Shown: positions 16,742-24,777 of the stretch, piece by piece
Position numbering within the stretch: the first letter of the stretch is position 1
Layout: each line of letters begins with the position of its first letter
NCBI GenBank assembly: GCA_030447945.1
Contig: JAUJNV010000024.1
Coordinates: 1-28,547, forward strand
Source: Fimbriimonas sp.
GTDB lineage: Bacteria; Armatimonadota; Fimbriimonadia; Fimbriimonadales; Fimbriimonadaceae
Length of the DNA stretch: 28,547 nucleotides
Direction: 5' to 3'
The notes under the pieces: generated by a model
The model's database searches: none
Told to the model about the DNA's origin: nothing
What the model saw: only the letters and a program-made list of their open reading frames with translations
Made by a program: the position numbers and the translations under genes

Positions 16742-17452
16742 TTGCGCACGAACAACAAAAAGAACCCGCACTCGCCCCGCTACGAAGCCCAGGCCGCTAA
16801 GGTCAACCCCGATGTGCCCGTGGAGCCCGATGCCGCGCTCGCGCTGGTGAAGGAGACCGCCTCGGCCAAGTTCGTCGAGAGCATCGACCTCGCCATCCGT
16901 CTCGGCATCGACCCCCGCAAAGGCGACCAGAACGTGCGCGGCATCACGAACCTCCCGCACGGTACCGGCAAGGTCCGCAAGGTCGCCGTCCTCGCGAAGG
17001 GCGACCTCGCCAGCCAGGCCCAGGAAGGCGGCGCGGACACGGTGGGCGGCGACGAGCTGATCGCGCAGATCCAGGGCGGCTTCCGCGACTTCGACGTGCT
17101 GCTCGCCACCGAAGAGATGGCCCCCCAGATCGGCAAGATCGGCCGCCTCCTCGGCCCCCGCACCCCGAACAAGCGCAACGGCACCGTCACCAACAACATC
17201 GGCGCCGCCGTCCGCGAGATCAAGGGCGCGACCCGCGTCGAGTACCGCGCCGATAAGGCGGGCGTCGTGCACATGGCCATCGGCAAGGTGAACTTCTCCG
17301 ACGAGCAGCTTGGCGAAAACTTCCGCGCCGCCCTTGACGCGGTCGTGAAGGCCAAGCCCGCCGGCGCGAAGGGCCGGTACATCCAGTCGGTCACCGTCAG
17401 CGCCAGCATGGGCCCCGGAATCCCGGTGGACGCCTCGCTGCTGACGAAGTAG
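16742..17452 (+). CDS. rplA: ribosomal protein L1
   Basis: This 236-residue protein binds 23S rRNA in the L1 stalk and often represses its own mRNA. Family motifs are intact: ALALVKETASAKFVESIDLA, GIDPRKGDQNVRGITNLPHG, VLLATEEMAPQIGKIGRLLG then PRTPNKRNGTVTNNI, VEYRADKAGVVHMAIGKVNF and VSASMGPGIPVD. I use the TTG at 16742, which lies 5 nt after AAGGTGA and gives MRTNNKKNPHSPRYEAQAAK and normal family length. A GTG at 16733 lacks a ribosome site, and the open frame further upstream reads through the palindrome. rplK, rplJ and rplL, the usual partners, are not next to it. Confidence 0.93.
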   Translation: MRTNNKKNPHSPRYEAQAAKVNPDVPVEPDAALALVKETASAKFVESIDLAIRLGIDPRKGDQNVRGITNLPHGTGKVRKVAVLAKGDLASQAQEGGADTVGGDELIAQIQGGFRDFDVLLATEEMAPQIGKIGRLLGPRTPNKRNGTVTNNIGAAVREIKGATRVEYRADKAGVVHMAIGKVNFSDEQLGENFRAALDAVVKAKPAGAKGRYIQSVTVSASMGPGIPVDASLLTK

Positions 17453-17486
17453 CGCCGGGGCTTCGTTCGCGGACCTACTCTGGTGT

Positions 17487-17518
17487 AAAACGGGCGGGAA
17501 GCGTTTCCCGCCCGTTTT
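17487..17518 (+). terminator. intrinsic terminator after rplA
   Basis: A perfect 14-bp stem, 17487-17500 with 17505-17518 (AAAACGGGCGGGAA), has a 4-nt loop and the T4 arm end needed for termination. It lies 35 bp after the rplA stop and can work on both strands. Confidence 0.88.
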
Positions 17519-17548
17519 AGTGTCTGTGGGGCGCTTAGAGAAAAAACC

Positions 17549-19345
17549 ATGCGTCGCCGTCCGCCGTTCATCCTGCTTTGTCTCTTCCTCGCGCTGTTCG
17601 CGGTGGCGCTAAGCGCGTTGCCTCAGAAGGACGCCAAGCAGAAGCAGCTCGACGGCCAGCTCTTTGCCGCTTCCCGGAAGGGCAATCTGCCGGCGATGCT
17701 TAAACTGATACGTTCCGGGGCGGATGCCAACGCGCGTGGGGTGGACGGCGAGAGACCGCTTTTGTGGGCGATCTACGGCGGGCATGTGAAGGCGATGGAG
17801 CTGCTCCTCGATTGCGGCGCCCGTCTCGAAGATCACACGATCTGGGGCACCACGCCGCTGATGGCGGCCGCCGGAGAGGGAGACACCACGAGCGAGCGGC
17901 GCGTGCAGATGGTCCGCCTCTTGCTGAAACGGGGAGCCAAGGTCGGGACGGTCAGCGGCATGGGTAGCACGGCCCTCTTTCATGCCGCCTCAACCGGCGA
18001 TGTCGCGGTCGCGCGGCTCTTGCTGGATGTGGGCGCGTCTCCCAATCCCTCCGATGTTCGGTTCGAGAGCCCCTTGATGCGAGCCGTCGACGAGGGCCAC
18101 GAGGCGGTGGTGGGGCTTCTCCTGCAGCGGGGAGCAAAGTCCGACGTGCCGAACGACCGGGGCGTGACTCCGCTCATGGTGGCGGCGGGCCACGGCAGGA
18201 CGGCTCTCGTCAAATCTCTGCTCGACCGTGGGGCCGATCCGAACCGAAAGGAGCGCGGGGGTAGAACGGCGCTCACAATCGCGGCTGAGGAGGGGAAGGA
18301 TGATGTCGTCCTCCTGCTTCGAAAATCGGGCGCAAAGGGGGCGGCGCCGCCTCGCCTGCCCGCCGATCCTTCACGGCTCGACCTTTTGAAGCGGTCCGCG
18401 AAGGTGGTGCAGGTGGCGGAAGCTTTTCTCACCTACGAGTGGGCCTCGCCGAACGAAGTGCTGCTCTGGCGCATCTCGCAGGCCGAGGAGAACGGCGTAA
18501 CTCGGATCGACGCCTTCACGGGCCATATTGCCCTCTATGACCTTCGCCGGCGCCACGAAAAGAAGCTGGAGGCGCTTAGCCAGCGCTTGAGATCGACCTT
18601 ATCGTCGCATGACTCCCTGAAGATAGCACCGGGAGGGCAGTGGCTTTTGTGGGAGGGCGCCCGAGACAGTGTGGTGGTCTCGTCCCAAGATGGCTCGGAG
18701 ATGCAGAGCCATCCGATAAGTAACTCGCGCCGCTACTGGCTGCCGGGATCCCAACAGTGGATGGTGCTCGTTTGGTCGACCCAAGGTTTCTACACCCGGG
18801 CCATCTTGGGGGACGTCCGAGAGCCGATGGCAGAGAGGCGGGAAGTGCCGGTTTCCAAGGAAAGCGGGATTAGGCCGCTGGGGGACGACGACTACACCCT
18901 GGTCTTGTCCGAGAGCCGCATCCTGACTCCCGCCTGGCGCCGGGTCGACGGGGAGCCCGACCTCCGGGAGGTCGAGATTCTCGAGACCTCGCTCGGGGCG
19001 AAGGCGCGACCACGCCGCCGGCTTCGCGTCAAGGCGCCGGCGGGAGGAGAGATCGAGGAGATGGCGTTCTCCCCGGACGGACGGCGCGTGGCGTGGGTGT
19101 TCTCGTTCAAGCGGGGCGCCACGGCAAGCCTCTGGACGAGCCGCCTCGACGGCAGCCGGATGCGCTCCCTGGGGTTCGTGCGGGAGCGGTCGCCCCGTGG
19201 GTTCCGCCGTCCGGATGCTCCTCCGCGTGAAGTCTTGCGGTCATCGCGCCCCCTGTCGCAGCCCCACAGTCTACGGTGGCTCCCAAACGGCAAGCGCCTG
19301 GGCTACGTCTTCGGCAAGATGCTTTGGACGGTGCCTGCCCAATAG
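17549..19345 (+). CDS. exported ankyrin-repeat protein with a C-terminal beta-propeller-like half
   Basis: This intact 598-residue protein has a signal peptide (PPFILLCLFLALFAVALSAL). About seven ankyrin repeats span residues 35-265; examples are GERPLLWAIYGGHVKAMELL, GTTPLMAAAGEGD, GVTPLMVAAGHGRTALVKSL and GGRTALTIAAEEGKDDVVLL. From about residue 290 the protein changes to short beta segments (LKIAPGGQWLLWEGARDSVV, MAFSPDGRRVAWVFSFKRGA, LRWLPNGKRLGYVFGKMLW) typical of TolB/WD40-like propellers. Ankyrins bind proteins and the propeller may do likewise. The ATG at 17549 lacks an obvious ribosome site (GAGAAAAAACC). A terminator separates it from rplA. Biological role unknown. Confidence 0.88.
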   Translation: MRRRPPFILLCLFLALFAVALSALPQKDAKQKQLDGQLFAASRKGNLPAMLKLIRSGADANARGVDGERPLLWAIYGGHVKAMELLLDCGARLEDHTIWGTTPLMAAAGEGDTTSERRVQMVRLLLKRGAKVGTVSGMGSTALFHAASTGDVAVARLLLDVGASPNPSDVRFESPLMRAVDEGHEAVVGLLLQRGAKSDVPNDRGVTPLMVAAGHGRTALVKSLLDRGADPNRKERGGRTALTIAAEEGKDDVVLLLRKSGAKGAAPPRLPADPSRLDLLKRSAKVVQVAEAFLTYEWASPNEVLLWRISQAEENGVTRIDAFTGHIALYDLRRRHEKKLEALSQRLRSTLSSHDSLKIAPGGQWLLWEGARDSVVVSSQDGSEMQSHPISNSRRYWLPGSQQWMVLVWSTQGFYTRAILGDVREPMAERREVPVSKESGIRPLGDDDYTLVLSESRILTPAWRRVDGEPDLREVEILETSLGAKARPRRRLRVKAPAGGEIEEMAFSPDGRRVAWVFSFKRGATASLWTSRLDGSRMRSLGFVRERSPRGFRRPDAPPREVLRSSRPLSQPHSLRWLPNGKRLGYVFGKMLWTVPAQ

Positions 19346-19572
19346 GGAATTGCCCCATAGGGGCTGGCGATGGTTCCTTAGCGGTCATGAAGTAGGGCCT
19401 CCATTTCCTGGCAGCGCGGCTCAGAGGTTGAGCCCGCTCCCATGACATCGTGGGTGCTCCCGAACCGAATTCATGCACCCGGATTACCGGCCCTCCGGAG
19501 CAGGTGTGTAGATCCGACGCGACATGTACCGCGCTCGTGTGCAGGAGGCACGAACCGCTACCTTCTTTGTCG
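19346..19572. other. non-coding spacer between the ankyrin and hicB genes
   Basis: A small GCCCC-ATA-GGGGC hairpin follows the ankyrin stop. A tRNA-D-arm-like stem GGCTC/GAGCC (19418-19434) and a GGGTGC/GCACCC stem follow, but they do not form a tRNA. No gene is seen. Confidence 0.5.
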
Positions 19573-19578
19573 TATGAT
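19573..19578 (+). promoter_or_regulatory. candidate leaderless -10 element of hicB
   Basis: TATGAT is followed by 6 nt and the GTG at 19585. No ribosome site is present. Spacing places the transcript start at the GTG. Confidence 0.45.
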
Positions 19579-19584
19579 CACTGG

Positions 19585-19788
19585 GTGAACTTCACCATTG
19601 AGACGGAGCAAGAGGTCGACGGACGGTGGATCGCCGAAGTCATCGACTTGCCTGGGGTGCTGGTTTATGGAGGTGACGAAGCGGAAGCGGTCGCGAAGGC
19701 TCAGGCGCTCGCCCTTCGCGTGATCGCCGATCGACTTGAGCATGGAGAGGGGGGTGAGCTAGTCTCGCTGTCCTTCCGCGCGGCTTAA
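19585..19788 (+). CDS. hicB: HicB-family antitoxin
   Basis: This 67-residue protein has the HicB fold pattern: FTIETEQEVDGRWIAEVIDL, PGVLVYGGDEAEAVAKAQAL and ALRVIADRLE. HicB neutralises the HicA mRNA interferase and often represses the operon. The GTG at 19585 is chosen because the family starts here and TATGAT lies 6 nt upstream. An upstream open stretch in the same frame (from 19450) has no family similarity. The DNA-binding tail found in longer HicB proteins is missing, so this is the short type. The order is antitoxin first, then hicA 5 bp later. Confidence 0.88.
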   Translation: MNFTIETEQEVDGRWIAEVIDLPGVLVYGGDEAEAVAKAQALALRVIADRLEHGEGGELVSLSFRAA

Positions 19789-19793
19789 GCCCG

Positions 19794-20007
19794 TTGAGCC
19801 ACTGGCCCTCCAAAAAAGGCGAAGGAGGTATACGCGGCCCTCTTGCGAGCGGGATGGAGCCTGAAGAGGCAATCCGGCTCGCATCGCACTTTGGCCAAGG
19901 GCAGCTTTCCTGACTACGTCTTTGCCCATCATGACGGCGAGGAGCTTGTGCCGCGGATTCTCGCTCGCATCGCCAAGAAGACGGGTCTTCGGCCAGAAGA
20001 TCTCTAA
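19794..20007 (+). CDS. hicA: HicA-family mRNA interferase, shifted in an A6 run
   Basis: The second frame reads KAKEVYAALLRAGWSLKRQS then GSHRTLAK, and DYVFAHHDGEELVPRILARI then AKKTGLRPEDL and a TAA at 20005. GSHR holds the catalytic His of HicA double-stranded-RNA-like folds. That frame has no start codon after its preceding stop. The TTG at 19794, five bases after the hicB stop, reads MSHWPSK and joins correctly if the A6 run at 19811-19816 has one A too many. Joined length is about 70 residues, normal for HicA. If the A6 is genuine the toxin is inactive or made by slippage. Confidence 0.8.
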
Positions 20008-20106
20008 GGTGCCGTCGCGCGGTGAGTCCGACGGGGGTCGAAAGTCCCGGCATTCGCGTAAAACATGGTCTGAACCGCCACCCGTGGGACGTCTAGAGGG
20101 TTACGC

Positions 20107-20112
20107 TACAAT
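20107..20112 (+). promoter_or_regulatory. candidate -10 element upstream of the VWA gene
   Basis: TACAAT lies within GTTACGCTACAATGAGG, which matches 16 of 17 bases of the parD promoter region. No start codon lies 5-7 nt downstream here, so a leader of about 50 nt to the ATG at 20170 is inferred. Confidence 0.35.
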
Positions 20113-20169
20113 GAGGCCGATCACGCGCGGTGCGTAGACGCCGGTCGAGGATCTGGAGCACGCCCGCCG

Positions 20170-20892
20170 ATGAGAGAGGTTCGTCACCGAAGAGAAGTCC
20201 GTCCCGCATCGCGCGGCAATGCTCCGGCGAGCGGCGGAGGCGGCGGGCTGAAGCTGGCCCCCTTGCTCGGCTTGCTGGCCCTCGGGGCGCTCGCCGTCTT
20301 GGGGCTGATCGCCTGGACGCGAGGCGCGGCGGGGACGCCCATTTCGCTGCTCGTGGCGGCCGACGTGAGCATGAGCCAGTCGCCCGCCGAGCGGCGCTCC
20401 TACTGCAACGTCCTCGACGCCGTCGTGGAGGAGGCCATGCCGCCGGGCAGCGGGCTCACCCTCTGGTCGTTCGACTCCCGCGCGGGCAAGCTGTACACCG
20501 GGCACCCCCGCACCCCCAGCGAGCTGTACCAGGTGCAAGACGCGATCATGGAGTACTCGTCCCGCAATACGGGCACCTCGCCCGCGAGCACGCTGCCGGA
20601 GATCATCCTGTCGGCGAAGAGGAGCGCTTCCCACGGCGAGCCCGTCGCGGTCCTGCTGCTCTGGGATGCGGAGGACGAGCGGCCAATGGAGACCATCAAG
20701 CTCGTCAAGGAGCTGGCCGACATCGACACGCTGAAGGCCGTCTGGGTCGTCGGAGTGCCCACGGAAGACACCACGGCCCGCTCGCGGGTCGAGCGCCAGC
20801 TCTCGGCGCTCGGGGAACGGCTGATCGTCACGAATCGTTTCGACACGGGAGAAGGCCTCAGCCAATTCCGGACGCGCGTGAGGCAACAGTAA
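20170..20892 (+). CDS. membrane-anchored von Willebrand factor A-like protein
   Basis: This intact 240-residue protein has a basic N-terminus, a glycine-rich link and one transmembrane helix (LLGLLALGALAVLGLIAW, about residues 32-50). An extracytoplasmic alpha/beta domain follows. ISLLVAADVSMSQSPAERRS has the DxSxS metal site of VWA (MIDAS) domains. GLTLWSFDSR and VAVLLLWDAEDERP are later core strands. Such domains bind partner proteins through a divalent metal. It is the first of three closely spaced genes. The ATG at 20170 lacks a good ribosome site, and other starts may be used. Partner proteins are probably those encoded at 20929 and 22484. Confidence 0.78.
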   Translation: MREVRHRREVRPASRGNAPASGGGGGLKLAPLLGLLALGALAVLGLIAWTRGAAGTPISLLVAADVSMSQSPAERRSYCNVLDAVVEEAMPPGSGLTLWSFDSRAGKLYTGHPRTPSELYQVQDAIMEYSSRNTGTSPASTLPEIILSAKRSASHGEPVAVLLLWDAEDERPMETIKLVKELADIDTLKAVWVVGVPTEDTTARSRVERQLSALGERLIVTNRFDTGEGLSQFRTRVRQQ

Positions 20893-20928
20893 CCCCAGAA
20901 GCAGCCCCAGAAGCAGACCCAGAGGAAA

Positions 20929-22475
20929 ATGGACCCTATCATCCCCCCGCTCGACGACGCCTCGGTCGGTGAGGCCAGTCCCAACGGCAACGGCGCGCCG
21001 AAGCCGCACGAGCCGGCCTATGCCGTCTTCGAGGAGACCTTTCCGAAGGCGGCGTCGGTGGCGGTGAGCGAGGGCGACCAGCCGCTGCTGCGCCACGTGG
21101 GGCTGGCCGAGCGCGACTCGGACCTGCGCTGGTACTCGCCCGCCGTGCCTTCGCCGATCGAGCGCGCGGGCCAGGTCGAGGGGCTCCTCGAAGGCGTCTC
21201 CGGCACGCTCGAGGGGCACAAGGGATGGCAGCAGTATCTGAGCTGGACCTATCACACCCGCGTGCGGGCGGCGGCCGAGGAGCTGTCGACGACGGAGCGC
21301 CAGGTGCGGCAGAGCACGGAGGAGCGCGCGCGGCGGATGAGGGTGCTCCAGGGGCGGCTCGACGAAGAGATCGAGCGGCTGGAGAAGTCCCGCCCCGACC
21401 TGGAAAAGGGATTTAACGACGAAGCCGACGCCTACGCCGACGCGCTGCGCCGCGCGGGACTGTCCGGGCAACCCGACGACGCCGCCATCGGGCCGCGCCA
21501 CGTCGAGGAGGCCCTTCATGACGCGGCGCCGACGCTGGATGAGATCGCTGGCGAGCGCGGCATCGTCCCCCGGGAGAGGGCTCGAAGGGGCCTGGGCCGC
21601 GCTTCTTGAGGGCGTCGCCCCCTTCGCGAGCGGCACCATGCTCGCCCTCTGTATCGGTACCCTAACCGGCCTCCTGTCCCTCACCGACCTTCGGAACTTC
21701 GACCGCCCGATCGTCCTGCTCCTCGCGTTCGTGCTCGGTACGGTGATCGTCGCCCTGATCGGAGGCCTCGTCCATTCGGCCGTGAGCTCGCTCGCGCAGT
21801 ACCTGGAAGAGGGTTCCCGGGCGGCGGACGACGGACCTTCGCCGAGGCTGCGGAGCCTCGCGGTCGTCATCGTGTTGCTTAGTTCCGCCCTTCTGTTCAT
21901 GGTCGCCGAGATCGTGGCGGAAGCGCTCGGTCTGCGTGATTTGCACCTCCAGCGGCTGATTTCGGAGCGGCGCGTCGGGGGAGGCGGAGGGAGCGCGGAG
22001 GGCGGATTGATGCCGCTCGCGCTGTACATGATCGTCGGCACCCTCATCAGCGGCCCCTACATCTTCTACAAGGCGGCCAAGGCTTGGAAGGAGAGCGAGC
22101 GCACGCAGCGCCTCTCCTGGCTCCAGCATCGCCGCCTCCAGCGACTCGGCTCCGCGAGCCGCGACGCGGACGTGCAGGCCGCCTTGGGCCACGCGCGCCG
22201 CGCCGAGCGCTTGGCGAAGGCTTGAGGCTCGGGACCTGGGGCTCGAAGCGCTGCGCCCGCCGCCCGCGGCGGTGGGCGAGGCGGGCCTTACCGCCGAGTG
22301 GCGGGCCCGGTTGGTTTACGCGACGGCCACCGCCAGGGGCGAGAGCGCGCTTCTGCACCAGATGGTCATGGAGTTTATCACCGCGGTCGACCCGCTCCCC
22401 GGCGCGCGTGAGAATCCGAACGACCCGCTTTCCCGCCGTGCGCGGCCCCAAGGAGCTCCGGCCGGCCGCCGGTAA
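20929..22475 (+). CDS. coiled-coil and multi-transmembrane protein, two frameshifts
   Basis: Frame one (20929-21580) gives an N-terminal soluble part with coiled-coil helices (TTERQVRQSTEERARRMRVL, RLDEEIERLEKSRPDLEKGF). A shift in the C5 run near 21569 leads to frame two. That frame has four hydrophobic helices (GTMLALCIGTLTGLLSL, PIVLLLAFVLGTVIVALIGG, LAVVIVLLSSALLFMVAEIV, LALYMIVGTLISGPYIFY) and a basic helical tail. A second shift near 22222 adds EARDLGLEALRPPPAAVGEA to a stop at 22475. Joined, it is about 515 residues. No known family is recognised. It lies 36 bp after the VWA gene and 8 bp before the next. It probably forms a membrane scaffold for the other two. Confidence 0.62.
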
Positions 22476-22483
22476 GGCCCGCG

Positions 22484-23866
22484 ATGCGCAAGTTTTTCCA
22501 CGACCCCGTGCAGCGATCCCGGCTGTGGTTCGGCCTCGCCGGAACGCTGACGGGGCTTGTGGCGGCGGCCCTTCTCTGCGAGCCTCTGTTCGCCCTCATG
22601 GACGTTGGGCGCTCCCTGACCGCGGGACGGGACGAGCCGCCGGTCGTGTTCGCGGCCAAGCCGGCTCCGCCGGTGGCCGTCGTGACGCCGCCCCCGTCGG
22701 TCGAGACGGCCCAGCGGCAGCGGCGCGAGGGCGCGCGCAGCGGCGACATTCAGCTCACCCTGACGTGGGACAACGTCAACGACCTCGACCTGCATTGCCG
22801 CACCCCCGCCGGGCAGATCCTGTTCTTCGGGCGGCGGCGAGACCGGACCGGCGGCGTGCTGGACGTGGACATGAACGTCCGCCCCCCGCTGTCGCGCGAA
22901 CCTATCGAGAACATCTATTGGCCGGAGGGGATGGCGCCGGACGGCCTGTACCGGGTCTACGTCCATCACTTCCGCAATCAAGGGGGCGTTAACCCGACTC
23001 CCTACCAGGTCGAGATCCTGGCGAAAGGGCAGCGGCGGACCTTCAACGGCGTGATCAATCCGCGTCAGCTCGTGTCCGTCCACGCCTTTACCGTAACCGG
23101 CCAAACCAGCGACCTCGGCGGCACTTCCGTCAATCCTGCTCCCCGGGCGGAGCCGGCGCCTCCGCGCCGGACCGGGATTCTGCGCGCGTTCCTCGTGACG
23201 GCGCTGTGGGCGGGCGTCTTCGGCGCGCTGCTGCCGCTCGGGCTGTTCTTCGCCCAGTGGCTCTACCTGCGCCAGCCTCCCACGCCCCGGCGGCCCGCGC
23301 AGATCGCCCTGACGGCCCTCCGCGGACTCGCCCTCGGCGCGCTTTGCGGAATCGCAGCGCAGGCGATCTTCACCCTCGCCGGCCTGCCCTTTTCCGGACC
23401 CGTGCCCTTCGTCTGCTATCTCCTGGGGTGGGCGACGCTCGGCGGGCTGATGGGGCTGGTGGCCGCCGCGCTGACGCCCAACGTCCCTCGGCGCGCGGCC
23501 CTCGTCGTCGGCATCCTGAGCGCCGCCCTCACGGGCGCGCTGTTCCTGCCGTTGGCGGGCGGCGGCGACGGGCTCGGCGGGCGCTTCTTCGGCGCCGCGC
23601 TCCTCGGCGGTGCGATCGGCCTGACCATCGCCCTCCGCCGCCCGACGCCGCCCGAAGACGACGACGCCTGGCTCGGCGTGGACCGCTTTGGGGTGGTGCA
23701 TCCGCAAACGATGGGCCACCGCCAGGGGACCCACACCGGAGTGCTCCAACCCCCGCGCGCCGGGCGGCGCGCGCGGCAAAAGGCGTCCACCGAGAAAGAG
23801 GCGGCCCCGCCGGCGGAGCGTAAACCGGGCGCCCATCGCTGGCTGCGACGCGAGCGGAAGTCGTAA
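22484..23866 (+). CDS. membrane protein with a YfaP/DUF2135-like domain
   Basis: This intact 460-residue protein has a first transmembrane helix (about residues 14-40, LWFGLAGTLTGLVAAALL). A linker follows, then a beta domain (about 88-210) with GDIQLTLTWDNVNDLDLHCR, VLDVDMNVRPPL, ENIYWPEGMAPDGLYRVYVH and HFRNQGG. This matches the DUF2135/YfaP pattern (DLDLHV, LD-D-N, ENI-W, G-Y-VYV). At least four hydrophobic helices follow (235-380) and then a basic, probably cytoplasmic tail of about 70 residues. DUF2135 domains occur beside VWA and alpha-2-macroglobulin-like proteins in other bacteria, which suits the VWA gene here. The exact role is unknown. The ATG at 22484 is 8 bp after the previous stop. 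Confidence 0.72.
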   Translation: MRKFFHDPVQRSRLWFGLAGTLTGLVAAALLCEPLFALMDVGRSLTAGRDEPPVVFAAKPAPPVAVVTPPPSVETAQRQRREGARSGDIQLTLTWDNVNDLDLHCRTPAGQILFFGRRRDRTGGVLDVDMNVRPPLSREPIENIYWPEGMAPDGLYRVYVHHFRNQGGVNPTPYQVEILAKGQRRTFNGVINPRQLVSVHAFTVTGQTSDLGGTSVNPAPRAEPAPPRRTGILRAFLVTALWAGVFGALLPLGLFFAQWLYLRQPPTPRRPAQIALTALRGLALGALCGIAAQAIFTLAGLPFSGPVPFVCYLLGWATLGGLMGLVAAALTPNVPRRAALVVGILSAALTGALFLPLAGGGDGLGGRFFGAALLGGAIGLTIALRRPTPPEDDDAWLGVDRFGVVHPQTMGHRQGTHTGVLQPPRAGRRARQKASTEKEAAPPAERKPGAHRWLRRERKS

Positions 23867-23882
23867 GGGGGCATCCTAAGCC

Positions 23883-24683
23883 ATGCCGCGTGACTCCGAG
23901 GGGCTCATCGCCTCTACCCCCGAGCCCCGGACCCGCCCGTCCCTGGCGGCCGACCTGGCGGCGCTCGGTGTTCGGCCGGGGATGTCGCTTATCGCGCACT
24001 CCTCGCTGAGCTCGCTCGGGTGGGTCAACGGCGGAACGGTGGCGGTCGTCCAAGCGCTGATGGACGCCCTGACCCCGTCGGGGACGCTCGTCATGCCCGC
24101 GCACTCGGGCGGACTTTCCGAACCCGCCTACTGGGTGGCCCCTCCCATCCCGTCGTCGTGGTGGGACGCCGTGCGAGAGACGATGCCCGCCTTCGACCCG
24201 CGCGTCACGCCATGCCTCGAAGTGGGGAAGGTGCCGGAGACGTTCCGCAGCTTTCCCGGCGTCCTCGGAGCGCCCACCCATCGTCTCCTTCGCCGCCTGG
24301 GGAGCACGCGGAGCGGGTGACGGCAGACCACGAGCTGGCCTACGAAATGGGGAAGGCTCCCCCTTAGCCCGGCTGTACGAGCTGGACGCCCACGTCCTCC
24401 TACTGGGCGTTACTTTCGCCGCAACACGTCGTTCCACCTCGCCGAGTACCGCATCCCGCACCGGATCGTGGTGAAGAAGGGCGCTCCGGTCCTGGAAGAC
24501 GGCCGCCGCGTGTGGAAGACGTTCCCCGACATCGAGTTCCAAGACGACTCCTTCCCCGTTATCGGCGAAGAGTTCCGCCGGACCGGCCGGGTCGTCACCG
24601 GCCGCGTCGGCTCCGCCCAAGCAGACCTCTTTCGCGTACGCGAGGCCGTCGACTTCGCCGCAGAGTGGTTCCAGAGAACCTAA
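23883..24683 (+). pseudogene. AAC(3)/YokD-family N-acetyltransferase, frameshifted
   Basis: The pieces form a full-length acetyltransferase of about 265 residues of the aminoglycoside 3-N-acetyltransferase fold. LAADLAALGVRPGMSLIAHS opens the first part. VQALMDALTPSGTLVMPAHS, the loop GKVPETFRSFPGVLGAPTHR, AERVTADHELAYEMGK, ARLYELDAHVLLLGV and NTSFHLAEYRIPH follow. Breaks lie near 24285, 24358 and 24400. Members acetylate aminoglycosides or other amines, and chromosomal copies in environmental bacteria are often not resistance genes. The first ATG (23883) gives the normal N-terminus. It lies 17 bp after the DUF2135-like gene on the same strand. Confidence 0.85.
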
Positions 24684-24697
24684 TGTCTGCTTGCTCT

Positions 24698-24765
24698 GAG
24701 GGTGTGACATTCTCCTCTTGGGGGCGCGACAGGAATGTCGCGCCTAACAGGAATGTCGCACCCTC
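24698..24765. terminator. nested hairpins between convergent genes
   Basis: An outer stem GAGGGTGTGACATTC (24698-24712) pairs with 24751-24765 at 14 of 15 bases. It encloses a perfect 9-bp stem, 24723-24731 with 24736-24744 (GGCGCGACA). ACAGGAATGTCGC is also directly repeated. It lies between the convergent AAC(3)-like gene and ribBA and may terminate both, or be a REP-type repeat. Confidence 0.5.
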
Positions 24766-24777
24766 AAGTGGCTCAAG

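Noticed and set aside
19411..19480. tRNA-like segment with a D-arm-like hairpin GGCTC-AGAGGTT-GAGCC
   Set aside because: No acceptor stem pairs, the anticodon arm does not fit, and the T loop lacks the usual GTTCGA pattern. At most it is a chance or degenerate sequence.
20101..22047. long open frame on the minus strand (648 codons)
   Set aside because: It lies antisense to the VWA and coiled-coil genes, is Arg/Pro/His-rich with no domain, and is explained by the high GC of the plus-strand genes.
22316..23836. long open frame on the minus strand (506 codons)
   Set aside because: It is antisense to the DUF2135-like gene, has shadow composition and no domain.
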